Source: Micavibrio_A sp040381535 (GTDB taxonomy: Bacteria > Pseudomonadota > Alphaproteobacteria > Micavibrionales > Micavibrionaceae). Taken from it: DNA of 64,000 nucleotides. Position 1 is the first letter of the stretch. Every line of letters starts with the position of its first letter. This document shows positions 17,574 to 27,139 of the stretch, piece after piece. A program made the position numbers and the translations under genes. The notes under the pieces are model-generated. The model saw only the letters and a program-made list of their open reading frames with translations. It searched no databases and had not been told where the DNA came from. The stretch spans positions 9,430 through 73,429 of the forward strand of contig JBEIHF010000009.1 in NCBI GenBank assembly GCA_040381535.1, written 5' to 3'.

Positions 17574-18974
17574 ATGGCCAAGGTCAAAAAGAGCTATGTC
17601 TGCCAATCCTGCGGTTCCGTCACCTCTCAATGGGGCGGCAAATGCGAGGCCTGCAACGAATGGAATTCCATCGTGGAAGAAAAGCAGCAAGAATCCGCCC
17701 CCAAAGGTCTGGGAAACGCCAAGCGCGGCAAATCGCTGGAACTGGTCAGCCTGAAGGGCGAGAGCAACAACAATATCCCGCGCCATGTTTCGGGCATGGC
17801 GGAATTCGACCGCGTCACGGGCGGCGGTATGGTTCCGGGCTCCGCGATATTGATCGGAGGCGATCCCGGCATAGGAAAATCAACATTACTTTTACAGGTT
17901 GTTTGCAAGCTTGCGGATGCCGGTAAGACATGTCTTTACGTTTCCGGCGAGGAAGCGGTTGATCAGGTGCGCCTTAGAGCTCGACGCCTCGGTCTGGACA
18001 AAGCGCCCGTTGCCTTGGCTTCGGCCACTTCGGTGCGCGATATCGTGGCATCCATGGAATCTGATCCGATGGATTTGATCGTCATCGATTCCATCCAGAC
18101 CATGTATGTCGACACGATAGAATCCGCGCCGGGTACGGTCACGCAAGTGCGCACCTGCACGCAAGAACTCATACGCGTCGCCAAAAAACGCGGCATCGTG
18201 ATTTTGTTTGTGGGGCACGTGACCAAAGAAGGCCAGATAGCTGGCCCACGTGTCTTGGAACATATGGTCGACGCGGTGCTTTATTTCGAAGGCGATCGTG
18301 GCCATCAATTCAGAATTCTGCGTACCGTGAAAAACCGTTTCGGACCGACCGATGAAATCGGCGTCTTTGAAATGGCCAATGAAGGTCTTGTGGAAGTGCC
18401 AAATCCGTCCGCGCTTTTCCTAGCACAACGCCAGAACAATATCGCGGGCAGTGCCGTCCTCGCTGGGTTAGAGGGCACGCGCCCCGTCTTGGTCGAAGTG
18501 CAGGCTTTGGTCGCGCAATCCACCTTGGGTACACCGCGCCGTGCTGTCATCGGGTGGGATTCCAACCGCCTTGCCATGGTATTGGCTGTGCTCGAGGCAC
18601 GCTGCGGGGTTACGCTATCGTCTTCCGATATTTTTTTAAACATAGCGGGCGGTATCCGTATTTCCGAACCCGCCGCCGATCTGGCTGTGGCCGCCGCGCT
18701 GTTGTCTTCGCAATCCAACATACCAGTTCCGGGCAACACCGTATTTTTTGGTGAGGTCGGCCTTGCGGGGGAAATCCGTTCGGTGTCACAACCCGATGTG
18801 CGTTTGAAAGAAGCCGCCAAGCTGGGGTTCGACCGCGCCGTGATCCCTGAAAAGCTGAGCAAGAAGGGTATAGCGCCTGCGAAAATCGAGGGTTTGAAGG
18901 TCGAGGAAATCACGCATCTGGAGGATTTGGCCCGTCAATTTGCGGGGAAACAGCCCTTCAAAACCTATGGCTGA
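17574..18974 (+). CDS. radA: DNA repair protein RadA
   Basis: 466 residues, normal for RadA/Sms, a RecA-like branch-migration factor in recombinational repair. A C4 zinc finger is at the N-terminus (CQSCGSVTSQWGGKCEAC). Walker A is GGDPGIGKST, the RadA-specific KNRFG motif is in VKNRFGPTDE, and the Lon-protease-like C-terminal domain contains NIAGGIRISEPAADLAVAAA. The start is the first ATG in frame. It leads a radA-cvpA-purF row. Confidence 0.97.
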   Translation: MAKVKKSYVCQSCGSVTSQWGGKCEACNEWNSIVEEKQQESAPKGLGNAKRGKSLELVSLKGESNNNIPRHVSGMAEFDRVTGGGMVPGSAILIGGDPGIGKSTLLLQVVCKLADAGKTCLYVSGEEAVDQVRLRARRLGLDKAPVALASATSVRDIVASMESDPMDLIVIDSIQTMYVDTIESAPGTVTQVRTCTQELIRVAKKRGIVILFVGHVTKEGQIAGPRVLEHMVDAVLYFEGDRGHQFRILRTVKNRFGPTDEIGVFEMANEGLVEVPNPSALFLAQRQNNIAGSAVLAGLEGTRPVLVEVQALVAQSTLGTPRRAVIGWDSNRLAMVLAVLEARCGVTLSSSDIFLNIAGGIRISEPAADLAVAAALLSSQSNIPVPGNTVFFGEVGLAGEIRSVSQPDVRLKEAAKLGFDRAVIPEKLSKKGIAPAKIEGLKVEEITHLEDLARQFAGKQPFKTYG

Positions 18975-19049
18975 ATCGATGACTGATAATGGGCGGAAAT
19001 CCGAAGGATTTCCTTGCATTTAACCCGCCATTTGCCTATCTATCAGGGC

Positions 19050-19760
19050 ATGATTATAGACATCATCGTTGGCCTTGTTGTCATCTCTTCCGCCCTGATA
19101 TCCTTCATGCGCGGATTCATACGCGAAGTTCTTACCATAGCAGGGGTTGTCGGCGGCATATTGGCCGCCGTTTTCGTAGGTCCCTCCATCGCTCCTACGG
19201 TGCGCGAATGGTTCGGCGTGGTCGAAGGCAAAGAGAGCGAGAAGCTCTTCGATATCATCCCTATGGAAATCGTGGCCGATGCCACCACTTACGGCGTCAT
19301 CTTTATCGCCGTCGTGATAGTTCTATCTGTTTTGAGCCATATCATGGCGGGCGCGGCGAAGGCCGTGGGTCTCGGCCCTGTCGACCGTACGCTGGGCGTC
19401 ATCTTCGGCGTTGCCCGCGCGCTGATCCTGCTGGCGCTGGTTTACATGCCGTTTCATCTGATGATGAACAAAGAACGCAAAGAAGAATTTTTCAAAGAAA
19501 GCCGTACGCATTACTTCATCGAAAAAATCTCGGCAACCATGGCGCAATATCTGCCCGAATCCGAAGATGTCGAGAAGAAGGCAGGCGAGGCCACCGAAGA
19601 CGCCGGCGATCTCATTAAGAAAAAACTCGAAGAGCAGGATTTGCTCGGCGGCGGCAAGAAAAAAGAACCTGAACCTCCCAAAGTGGAGAAAGAAGGCTAC
19701 GACGAGCAAGAACGTGAAAGACTGGATAAGCTGTTCAACGAACCGGTGACCAATGATTGA
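19050..19760 (+). CDS. cvpA: CvpA family membrane protein
   Basis: 236 residues. Four membrane helices in the first 140 residues (MIIDIIVGLVVISSALISFM through ARALILLALVYMPF) match CvpA/colicin V production proteins, and a charged, Glu/Lys-rich C-terminal tail follows. The ATG at 19050 fits the family start; the longer frame from 19014 does not. Its last eight bases overlap purF, the same arrangement as cvpA-purF in many bacteria. The molecular role is unresolved, with links to envelope integrity in enterics. Confidence 0.88.
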   Translation: MIIDIIVGLVVISSALISFMRGFIREVLTIAGVVGGILAAVFVGPSIAPTVREWFGVVEGKESEKLFDIIPMEIVADATTYGVIFIAVVIVLSVLSHIMAGAAKAVGLGPVDRTLGVIFGVARALILLALVYMPFHLMMNKERKEEFFKESRTHYFIEKISATMAQYLPESEDVEKKAGEATEDAGDLIKKKLEEQDLLGGGKKKEPEPPKVEKEGYDEQERERLDKLFNEPVTND

Positions 19761-21240
19761 CGACATCACGACCCACCCCTTCGATGACGACAAACTGCAT
19801 GAAGAATGCGGCGTGTTCGGCATATTCGGTCACCCCGAAAGTGCGGCTATGACCGCCCTTGGCCTCCACGCCCTGCAACACAGAGGTCAGGAAGCAGCGG
19901 GGATTGTTTCTTGGGACGGCGTTGATTTTTACACGCACAAAGCCATGGGTCTGGTGGATGCGACGTTCTCCAAAGAAAAAGTCATCGACCGTTTGAAAGG
20001 TCACGCCGCCATCGGCCACAACCGTTATTCCACCACGGGCGAGGCTTCACTTCGCAACGTGCAGCCTATATATGCCGATCTTGCGCTGGGCGGTTTTGCT
20101 GTCGCGCACAACGGCAATCTGACCAACGCCGCCGCGATCCGCGAAGAGCTGGTAAACAAAGGCTCTTTATTCCAATCTTCTTCGGATACCGAAGTCATCG
20201 TACATTTGATGGCTGTATCGTTGAAAGAGAGCCCGATTGATAAGCTTGCCGCCGCTGCTAATGAAATTATAGGCGCGTATTCGCTCGTCGCCGTCACATC
20301 CGACATGCTGATCGGTTTGCGCGATCCGTACGGTATCCGCCCGTTGTGTCTGGGTAAACTCGGTGGATCTTATATCCTCACATCCGAAACCTGCGCGCTT
20401 GATATTATTGGCGCAGAATTTGTGCGCGATATCGAAGCCGGCGAAATGGTCGTCATCGATAAAAAAGGCATGCGTACCGTCTGGCCTTTCAAAACCAAAC
20501 ACAAACGTTTTTGTATTTTTGAATATGTGTATTTCGCCCGCCCAGATTCCTTCATGGAAGGGCATTCGGTTTATGAGATGCGCAAGAATATCGGTGCGGT
20601 TCTGGCGCGTGAAGCCCCCGTTCCTAATGCGGATGTCGTGGTGCCCGTGCCTGATTCCGGTACGCCGTCTGCTATCGGTTTTTCCCAAGCGTCGGGCGTT
20701 CCGTTTGAGCTTGGCATCATCCGTAACCATTATGTGGGCCGTACCTTTATCGAACCCACGCAACAAATTCGTAACCTTGGCGTAAAGCTTAAACACAACG
20801 CCAACAAGCGATACCTTAAAGACAAGGTCGTCGTTTTGGTGGATGATTCCATTGTACGCGGCACAACGTCGCGTAAGATCGTCGATATGGTCCGTGCGGC
20901 AGGCGCGAAAGAAGTGCATATGCGCATTTCCTCCCCGCCGACGGCGCATAGCTGCTTCTACGGTATCGACACGCCCGAAACGGCGGAACTGATGGCACAT
21001 ACCCACAGTGTTGAAGAAATCCGAAAACATATAGGCGTTGACAGTCTTTCCTATATTTCCATCGATGGTTTGTATCAGGCCGTCGGTGAGTCCAAACGCA
21101 ACAACGATACACCGCAATATTGCGATGCGTGCTTCACGGGTGATTACCCTGTCGAACTTGTCGATAAAATCGCGGGCTGCGGAAGCCCTAAGAAAAAAGC
21201 CACGCTCGGTGCGAAGATGCTAGCTTCGATCGACGATTAA
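19753..21240 (+). CDS. purF: Amidophosphoribosyltransferase
   Basis: 495 residues. It catalyses the first committed step of purine synthesis, PRPP plus glutamine to phosphoribosylamine. An 18-residue propeptide precedes Cys19 in EECGVFGIFG, which becomes the N-terminal nucleophile after cleavage. The glutaminase block has GHNRYSTTG and AHNGNLTNA; the PRPP-binding loop is VVLVDDSIVRGTTS. The C-terminus includes cysteine motifs like those of [4Fe-4S] PurF enzymes (HSCFYGIDTP, YCDACFTGDYP). The start overlaps cvpA by eight bases. Confidence 0.97.
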   Translation: MIDDITTHPFDDDKLHEECGVFGIFGHPESAAMTALGLHALQHRGQEAAGIVSWDGVDFYTHKAMGLVDATFSKEKVIDRLKGHAAIGHNRYSTTGEASLRNVQPIYADLALGGFAVAHNGNLTNAAAIREELVNKGSLFQSSSDTEVIVHLMAVSLKESPIDKLAAAANEIIGAYSLVAVTSDMLIGLRDPYGIRPLCLGKLGGSYILTSETCALDIIGAEFVRDIEAGEMVVIDKKGMRTVWPFKTKHKRFCIFEYVYFARPDSFMEGHSVYEMRKNIGAVLAREAPVPNADVVVPVPDSGTPSAIGFSQASGVPFELGIIRNHYVGRTFIEPTQQIRNLGVKLKHNANKRYLKDKVVVLVDDSIVRGTTSRKIVDMVRAAGAKEVHMRISSPPTAHSCFYGIDTPETAELMAHTHSVEEIRKHIGVDSLSYISIDGLYQAVGESKRNNDTPQYCDACFTGDYPVELVDKIAGCGSPKKKATLGAKMLASIDD

Positions 21241-21629
21241 ACCTCACGTGTATTATCTGCAAACCATTGCGCAAGCTGGTCTTCGTTCCATTCACCAGAG
21301 GCCAAGGCAATGATAGCTTTGTATTTTTCCTCTTGAGAAGCAACGAGATTATACCCATTGAGCAGTAAAAAAGATCGCGCCACAACCAAAGCTGTGCGTT
21401 TATTGCCGTCCAGGAAAGGATGGTTTTTCGCGATTCCATGAGCGTAACTTGCTGCAAGACGAGCGAAATCAACCGGGGTTTTGGAATACAGGAAAACATT
21501 TTGCGGTTTCATCAACGCGGTTTCCAAAAGGCCTTCGTCGCGCACACCCGCAACCCCGCCATGTTCGGCGAGTTGTCTGTCGTGCATGGCAAGGGCTGCT
21601 TCCTTGCTGATCCAGATGGGTTCTTTCAT
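21237..21629 (-). CDS. doc: Type II toxin, Doc/Fic death-on-curing family
   Basis: 130 residues, typical Doc length. The Fic motif reads HPFLDGNKRTA near residue 70, where lysine replaces the second glycine of AMPylating Fic enzymes. Doc proteins phosphorylate EF-Tu and stop translation. The N-terminal VRDEGLLETALMKPQNVF block is characteristic of the Doc subfamily. It follows the AbrB-type antitoxin gene by 15 bases on the same strand and overlaps the purF stop by four bases. Confidence 0.9.
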   Translation of the reverse strand: MKEPIWISKEAALAMHDRQLAEHGGVAGVRDEGLLETALMKPQNVFLYSKTPVDFARLAASYAHGIAKNHPFLDGNKRTALVVARSFLLLNGYNLVASQEEKYKAIIALASGEWNEDQLAQWFADNTREV

Positions 21630-21644
21630 AAGACGATGCTATGG

Positions 21645-21869
21645 CTATTCCGCAAGTTTTCTCAAAACGTCGCGGTCTTCGCGCATAACGGCTTCCGCGA
21701 TTTCCATCGTTTTCGCGAAAACCTCGTTATACGGGGTGAGTTTGATGCCGTCCGGCGTTTCGGTAACATAGAGCTTGTCGCCTTTGGACAAACGAAGCTT
21801 GGCCAAAAGTTCTTTTGGCAGTATAACGCCTTCGGAATTACCTACTTTGGTGACGGTAAGCGTGGTCAT
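21645..21869 (-). CDS. AbrB/MazE-type antitoxin
   Basis: 74 residues. The N-terminal swapped-hairpin DNA-binding domain is seen as TTLTVTKVGNSEGVILPKEL, then LAKLRLSKGDKLYV. The C-terminal third (AKTMEIAEAVMREDRDVLRK) would contact the toxin. I start at ATG 21869, preceded by AGGAT; the longer frame is not needed. It is the first gene of the antitoxin-toxin pair, the usual order, and should repress its own promoter. Confidence 0.88.
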   Translation of the reverse strand: MTTLTVTKVGNSEGVILPKELLAKLRLSKGDKLYVTETPDGIKLTPYNEVFAKTMEIAEAVMREDRDVLRKLAE

Positions 21870-21886
21870 GGCCTGTTTATCCTTTC

Positions 21887-21913
21887 TAGATCTACTATAT
21901 AACAAAAGTTATA
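21887..21913. promoter_or_regulatory. Candidate operator and promoter of the toxin-antitoxin pair
   Basis: Between the divergent antitoxin and SDR genes lie TAGATCTA (a palindrome) and TATAAC-AAAA-GTTATA (21898-21913), a perfect inverted repeat. AbrB-type antitoxins bind such AT-rich dyads; the second lies three bases before the SDR start and could affect both genes. Confidence 0.4.
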
Positions 21914-21915
21914 AC

Positions 21916-22638
21916 ATGTCCAAAGAAAAGACGCTGAACGAAAAAATCGCTTTAATTACAGGGGCTTCGCGCGGGATCGGCGCATCTGTGGCTAAGTTGC
22001 TCGCGAAGGAAGGCGCGCATGTCATCTTGATCGCGCGCACCATCGGCGGGCTTGAGGCTGTGGACAATGAGATCAAGAAATTCGGCGGCAAGGCGACCTT
22101 GATGCCGCTTGATTTGTTCAAGCTGAACGATCTTGATATGCTCGGCCCCACGCTGCACCAGCATTTTCCCAAGCTTGATATTTTCATCGGTAACGCGGCA
22201 ATGCTCGGTACCATGGCGCCGCTCGGCCATTTGAAACCCGATGAATGGCAAAAGGTGATGGATTTGAACGTCACCGCAAATTTCCGCCTGATCAGAACGC
22301 TCGATCCGCTGTTGAAAGCCTCCGATGCGGGCCGCGTCGTGTTCGTGACGTCCGGCATCACGCAGACTTTCAAAGCGTACTGGGGTGAATATGCGGTATC
22401 CAAGGCCGCGCTCGAAGGTCTTGCCAAAACTTACGCGTCCGAATGCGCCAACACCAATGTGCGTGTGAATATTCTGGACCCGGGGCGCGTGAGAACGGCG
22501 ATGCGCGCGCAAGCCTATCCGGGGGAAGATCCTGCCATCCGCCCGCATCCCGATGATATGGTGCATTACTTTTTAAAATTGGTTGCGAACGATTGCACCA
22601 TGAATGGTGAAGTCCTTGAAGTTCCTTCCGAAAAATAA
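21916..22638 (+). CDS. Short-chain dehydrogenase/reductase
   Basis: 240 residues, classical SDR. The nucleotide-binding motif is TGASRGIG, with NAA in IGNAAMLG, the catalytic serine in FVTSGITQ and the YxxxK pair in WGEYAVSKAAL. A later LDPGRVRTAMR fits the cofactor loop. It is related to YciK-like and 3-oxoacyl-ACP reductase-like enzymes; the substrate is unknown. ATG 21916 is used because it puts the Rossmann motif at the normal distance. It is followed at once by the stop of a reverse-strand gene. Confidence 0.88.
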   Translation: MSKEKTLNEKIALITGASRGIGASVAKLLAKEGAHVILIARTIGGLEAVDNEIKKFGGKATLMPLDLFKLNDLDMLGPTLHQHFPKLDIFIGNAAMLGTMAPLGHLKPDEWQKVMDLNVTANFRLIRTLDPLLKASDAGRVVFVTSGITQTFKAYWGEYAVSKAALEGLAKTYASECANTNVRVNILDPGRVRTAMRAQAYPGEDPAIRPHPDDMVHYFLKLVANDCTMNGEVLEVPSEK

Positions 22639-23529
22639 TTATTTCGTTATTAGTTTTTGCTTAAGGACAGAAATCTTTTGCCAATTCGAAATCACACACC
22701 CTGAAACAATCAGTATTGCCCCGATAGTGCTGGCTAAAGACCACTCTACATTGCCGAACAAAGCAAGTAGCATCACGGACAAAACGGGAATCAGGTAGGA
22801 TAGGGAGCTTAAGAAAGCCCTGTCGCCGTTTTTCATGGCATGGTCCCAGAAAACAAAAGAAACGCGGGTGATGCCCAAAAGAATGACGGCAAACATTCCC
22901 ACGTTTTCTATGTGGAACTTATAATGCGGTTCAAAATGCGATGATAAAAGTGCGGCAATAAAAGAAGTGATGAGTAAGAATATTCCCACACGGTCGCTTT
23001 CGAAAGCAACTATTTTTGTCAGAGATGAGTATATTGCCCAAATCAATGCGCCGCTAAAGGCCAATAATAAGCCGACAAAGTTATTAAGCGTGTAATCCTG
23101 TGTAAAGCCAAAACGCTGGAATATGAAGAAGCAGCCAACCAACCCGAACAACAAGCCCAAGATTTGCAAATGCGTGATGGAGGTTCTGTCCACTTTTGCG
23201 CTGAATACAACAAGAAACAACGGCCACATATAATTTAAAGTATTTGCTTCAAATGCGGGAGAAAGTTTCAGTCCTGCTAGCCATGTGGTAATATAGCCCG
23301 CTACACCGAAAATTCCTAAAGCATAGGCTTTGCCGGACATTCTGAATTTTTCTAGAGGGTTTTGTTTTTTTATGGCCCAGTAGGCGAGACAGAATAAAAA
23401 TCCCAAAAATGATGCTATGGAAGTTAATGCCATCGGTGGAATATCGCCGGTATTCACAACTATCAGAGCCGAGCTTGCCCAAAAAGCGATGGCACAAAAA
23501 CCTGATATGTTGGGGCTGAATAATTTCAT
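22639..23529 (-). CDS. EamA/DMT-family transporter (YddG-like)
   Basis: 296 residues, ten hydrophobic segments in two EamA repeats, an inner-membrane drug/metabolite exporter type. NTLNYMWPLFLVVFSA and the second-half WAIYSSLTKIVAFE are the conserved repeat positions, resembling aromatic amino-acid exporters such as YddG. It lies three bases after der in the direction of transcription, so it may be read from the same transcript. Confidence 0.82.
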   Translation of the reverse strand: MKLFSPNISGFCAIAFWASSALIVVNTGDIPPMALTSIASFLGFLFCLAYWAIKKQNPLEKFRMSGKAYALGIFGVAGYITTWLAGLKLSPAFEANTLNYMWPLFLVVFSAKVDRTSITHLQILGLLFGLVGCFFIFQRFGFTQDYTLNNFVGLLLAFSGALIWAIYSSLTKIVAFESDRVGIFLLITSFIAALLSSHFEPHYKFHIENVGMFAVILLGITRVSFVFWDHAMKNGDRAFLSSLSYLIPVLSVMLLALFGNVEWSLASTIGAILIVSGCVISNWQKISVLKQKLITK

Positions 23530-23532
23530 CTG

Positions 23533-24956
23533 TTATTCATCGAACGGGTTTTTGGAGGCGCGGACCAAAAGACGCACAGGCACGCCTTTCAAATCGAAAT
23601 CGGCGCGCAAAGCGTTAACGATATAACGCTTGTACGTATCGGGCAGTTCGCCTGCGCGCGCAACCCAGAGCGCGAAGGTCGGCGGGCGTATGTTGATCTG
23701 CGTCATGTATTTCAAACGGTTTGAACGTCCACCGACGAGAGGCGCGGGGTTCTGGCTTTCGCGTGCGGCAAGCCAGCGGTTCATCTTCGATGTCGAAATG
23801 CGTTTCGTCCATGTGCCGTAGGTTTCAATCACGGCATCCATAAGCGAATCCAGATTGCGGCCGTTTAGCGCGGAAATAGTGACGACGGGCAGTTCTTTTA
23901 CCTGCGCCAGTCCTGTATCGAGACTGTATTGAAGCTGGAACAGCGCCTCTTTTTTGTCTTTGACGATGTCCCATTTGTTGACGGCGATGATGAGCGCGCG
24001 TCCTTCTTGTAAAATATGATCGGCGATTTGCTGGTCCTGCTTTTCGAACATGACCTCGGCGTCTACGACCATGATGACGATCTGCGCCAAACGAATGGCG
24101 CGCATCGTGTCTTCGACCGACATTTTTTCGATCTTGTCCTGCACTTTGGCTTTTTTCCGCAGGCCTGCCGTATCGACCAGTTTGATCTTGCGGCCCTTAT
24201 ATTCCCAATCGATGGCGATGGCGTCGCGCGTAATGCCAGCTTCAGGCCCGACCATAACGCGGTGATCTTTGAGAAGTGAATTCACCAGCGTGGATTTGCC
24301 TGCGTTGGGGCGGCCGACGATAGCAATTTTCAAAGGCTTTTCAAGAATGTCGTTATCGGGTACCAATGCCGCGAAATCGAACGTCATATCGCCTTCGAGA
24401 TCGTCGATGCGTTTGATGTCGACATATTGTTTTTCGAAATCATCTTCGATAGGCACTTCGATTTTCGGCATGTGCGGGAGCGGGCAAGGTAAAGATCATG
24501 AATGCCGTGGCCGTGCGCGGCGGAAACGGGGACGGGTTCGCCAAACCCGAGCGTGTAGGATTCCGCCAATCCCGCCATGGCGGATTTTTCGTTCTCGCAT
24601 TTGTTGACGGCCAGAACGATGGGCTTTTTTTGTTTGCGCAGCCATTGCGCGTAATGCTGGTCTACGGAAGTTAGGCCCGTCTTGCCATCGATGACGAAGA
24701 TCACCGCATCGGCTCTAGAAAGCGCTTCTTCGGTCTGCTTTCTCATACGGCCTTGGATGGATTCATCGAATTTTTCTTCGAGGCCCGCCGTGTCCATCAA
24801 CATCACGTCGCGGTCATAGAAAAACGCCTTTGTTTCGCGCCAGTCGCGGGTAACGCCAGGCGTATCGTCGACAATCGCGAGCTGCTTGCCCGCAATGCAG
24901 TTGAACAATGTCGATTTTCCCACGTTCGGGCGGCCCAGAATGGCGATGGTAAACAT
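23533..24956 (-). pseudogene. der: GTPase Der, split into two overlapping frames by an apparent one-base frameshift
   Basis: Der has two tandem GTPase domains and a KH-like domain and acts in 50S subunit assembly; it is normally essential. Here domain 1 (AILGRPNVGKSTLFN, DTAGLEEKFDE, NKCE) is open from 24956 to 24384, while domain 2 (AIVGRPNAGKSTLVN, DTAGLRKKAKV, NKWD) and the KH domain are in another frame ending at 23533. Domain 1 is normal down to GHGIHDLYLA, and the other frame takes over as LPHMPKIEVP. Adding one base near 24484 restores a single protein of about 474 residues. This is either a sequencing error or a true two-polypeptide arrangement. The position behind yfgM-bamB is conserved. 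Confidence 0.88.
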
Positions 24957-24999
24957 GGGGGGGTTGTAGCGGTCTGGCTCCGAATTTGCCAGTTATTTC

Positions 25000-26331
25000 T
25001 TAACGGTAGGCGTTCAGGGTGCCGTCTTCGCCAAGTATATACAGCGTGTTGCCCGCGATTAACGGGGCTATACGCATGTCCTCGCCATTGTCCCATTCGC
25101 GCACCAGACCGCCTTTTTCGGGGTCGATTTCTGCGATACGGCCATCGGAACTGAAGGCCATCAAACGGCCGCCGCCCATGATCGGGCCCGTCCAGAGGAT
25201 GGGTCCGGTTTTTTCTTCCTTGTTCTTGTAACGGGCGAGTTGCGAAACCCAAAGAACGGTGCCGGCTTCCTTGTCGATACCGATGATCTGGCCTTCGGTC
25301 GAAATCACGAAAATACGGTTGCCCGCAACCCACGGCGTTTTCGCGCTGCTGATTTCTTTTTGCCAGACGCGGGCGCCGGTGTTCAGATCAATAGCGGCAA
25401 ATTTACCACCGAAGGAAATTGCATATACAACATTGCCGTCGATGACGGGAAGGCCGCGTATGTCGGAAAGATTGCCAAGGCCGCCGAGTTTAAGCGTGTT
25501 AGCAAGATTGTCGGTCCATGCGACGGAGCCGTTGACGGCGCGTAATGCATAAATTTCACCAGAAGAGAAAGCGGGGACGACCATATCGGCTGTAGCGGCT
25601 GGGCTAGCCGCGCCGATCAAACCCGTGCCTTGCGAAAGGCCCGCATATTCCCAGAGCACCGCGCCGTTGGAAACATCCATCGCGAGAACGGAGTTGGCCA
25701 GAGTGGTTACGAACACGCGTGTGCCGATTACGGTTGGTGCTGCGCGCGAAGGGCTTGGAATTTTTACGCGCCATTTGATTTCGCCTTTGGATGCGTCGAC
25801 GGAAACGAGTTCGTCATAACCGGCCGTGGCATAAATAAAACCATCGGCTACGGCGATACCGCCGCTGATGACTTCGTCTTCTTCATCGGGGTCGGAAACG
25901 CTTACAGACCAACGTTTGGAACCGTCATCCGTGTTGAACGCTGTGAGCACCGCATCGGTGTCGAGCGTGAAAATACTTTTGCCCGCGACAACGGGTTGCG
26001 CGGTGAGCGGAAGATTCTTGGTGGATCCTGCGCCGATATCGGCGGACCATGCCTTTGCTATTTGTTTGCCCAGTGCAAGATTTTGCATCGCGTGCGAAGG
26101 ATATCCGCCTGCCTGCGGCCATGTGTCGTTTTGCCATGCTTCTTCCGATTTGAAAGAGGCAATGGATGTTTGATCATCCGCAGGGCGCAGATCCTTGTCG
26201 AAATCGAGCACGGAGATGCGCGTGCCTTCGAGCGGTGGACGTTCTTTGTCGTCACCTAACCATTGGCCATCGCCACAAGCGGCAAGAGCGGCACTCAACA
26301 ACAAAGCAGAGATTAAGAGCGGGCGATTCAT
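25000..26331 (-). CDS. bamB: Outer-membrane assembly lipoprotein BamB
   Basis: 443 residues. A lipoprotein signal peptide ends in SAALAAC with cysteine 19. The rest is an eight-bladed beta-propeller built from PQQ-like repeats (for example VLTAFNTDDGSKRWS, LVSVDASKGEIKWRV, VLAMDVSNGAVLWEY, IIGIDKEAGTVLWVS). BamB is a subunit of the BAM complex that folds outer-membrane proteins. The order yfgM-bamB-der is widely conserved in proteobacteria and supports the call. Confidence 0.93.
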   Translation of the reverse strand: MNRPLLISALLLSAALAACGDGQWLGDDKERPPLEGTRISVLDFDKDLRPADDQTSIASFKSEEAWQNDTWPQAGGYPSHAMQNLALGKQIAKAWSADIGAGSTKNLPLTAQPVVAGKSIFTLDTDAVLTAFNTDDGSKRWSVSVSDPDEEDEVISGGIAVADGFIYATAGYDELVSVDASKGEIKWRVKIPSPSRAAPTVIGTRVFVTTLANSVLAMDVSNGAVLWEYAGLSQGTGLIGAASPAATADMVVPAFSSGEIYALRAVNGSVAWTDNLANTLKLGGLGNLSDIRGLPVIDGNVVYAISFGGKFAAIDLNTGARVWQKEISSAKTPWVAGNRIFVISTEGQIIGIDKEAGTVLWVSQLARYKNKEEKTGPILWTGPIMGGGRLMAFSSDGRIAEIDPEKGGLVREWDNGEDMRIAPLIAGNTLYILGEDGTLNAYR

Positions 26332-26343
26332 GATGATGTCTTA

Positions 26344-27051
26344 TTATTCTTTCGCAGATGTTGCGGGAGCTGGTTTTTCAGAAGCGGCGGGAGCCGTCTT
26401 GGACAATTCATACTCATAGACATGGGTGAGGGCTGAGGCTTTTTCCTTGAGGGAGTCGGACTGGCCTTCGCCGTCGAACCCTTCGAGAAGATCCAACGCC
26501 TTACTGTAGTCTTTTAACGCGTTCCCGTATAGTAGGGCGGCATCGAGTTTTGCTTGGTTTTGGAAGGAGGAAGCGCCGTCTTCGGCAACGGCTTCAAGGC
26601 GCTCTGCCAGTTTTTCGGGATCGGGGACTTTCTTGCCGCCCGATAGAAGGACGGAGCGGACATACAAGATGGTGGCGAGGTCGGAAAGTTCTGTGGGCGC
26701 CGCGGAATCTTCGGAAACCGTATTGTAAAGCTCTGCCGCTTTGGTGAATTTGGAATCCTTGGCGTATTGCGCGGCAGCATTCATTAGGGCGATGGCCTTG
26801 TGATTGCCATCCGTATCTCCCGCTACTTTTTCAAAGGCGTTAGCGATGTCTTTTTCTTCGGCGGCCAAAACCAGCTTGTTGGTTTCTTTTTGATTGGTAT
26901 GGGATCTCCACGCCTGCCAACCCGTATTGGCCGTAACGCCCAGCACCAGCGCCACGGCGCAGGCGATGATTGTCGGGCCGTAATCTTTCCAGATTTTGGC
27001 GACTTTTTCCTTTTGCAGGGCTTCGTCAACTTCACGGAAAATATCGGACAT
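26344..27051 (-). CDS. YfgM-like TPR ancillary membrane protein
   Basis: 235 residues. A short cytoplasmic N-terminus (MSDIFREVDEALQKEKVAKI) and one membrane helix (ACAVALVLGVTANTGWQAW) lead to a periplasmic TPR-like helical domain. This is the layout of YfgM (UPF0070), which associates with SecYEG and periplasmic chaperones. The C-terminus is Ala/Pro/Lys-rich. It is upstream of bamB by 12 bases. Confidence 0.85.
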   Translation of the reverse strand: MSDIFREVDEALQKEKVAKIWKDYGPTIIACAVALVLGVTANTGWQAWRSHTNQKETNKLVLAAEEKDIANAFEKVAGDTDGNHKAIALMNAAAQYAKDSKFTKAAELYNTVSEDSAAPTELSDLATILYVRSVLLSGGKKVPDPEKLAERLEAVAEDGASSFQNQAKLDAALLYGNALKDYSKALDLLEGFDGEGQSDSLKEKASALTHVYEYELSKTAPAASEKPAPATSAKE

Positions 27052-27139
27052 ATCAGAGCTTTCTCATTAAATTCGAAAGGGCATCATAGGAAAAAGCCCA
27101 AGTTTCCGCAAAGCCAAAATCCGTGATACAATATTTTTC

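Noticed and set aside
20167..21117. 316-residue reverse-strand frame inside purF
   Set aside because: Lies wholly over a well-conserved purF and has no family features.
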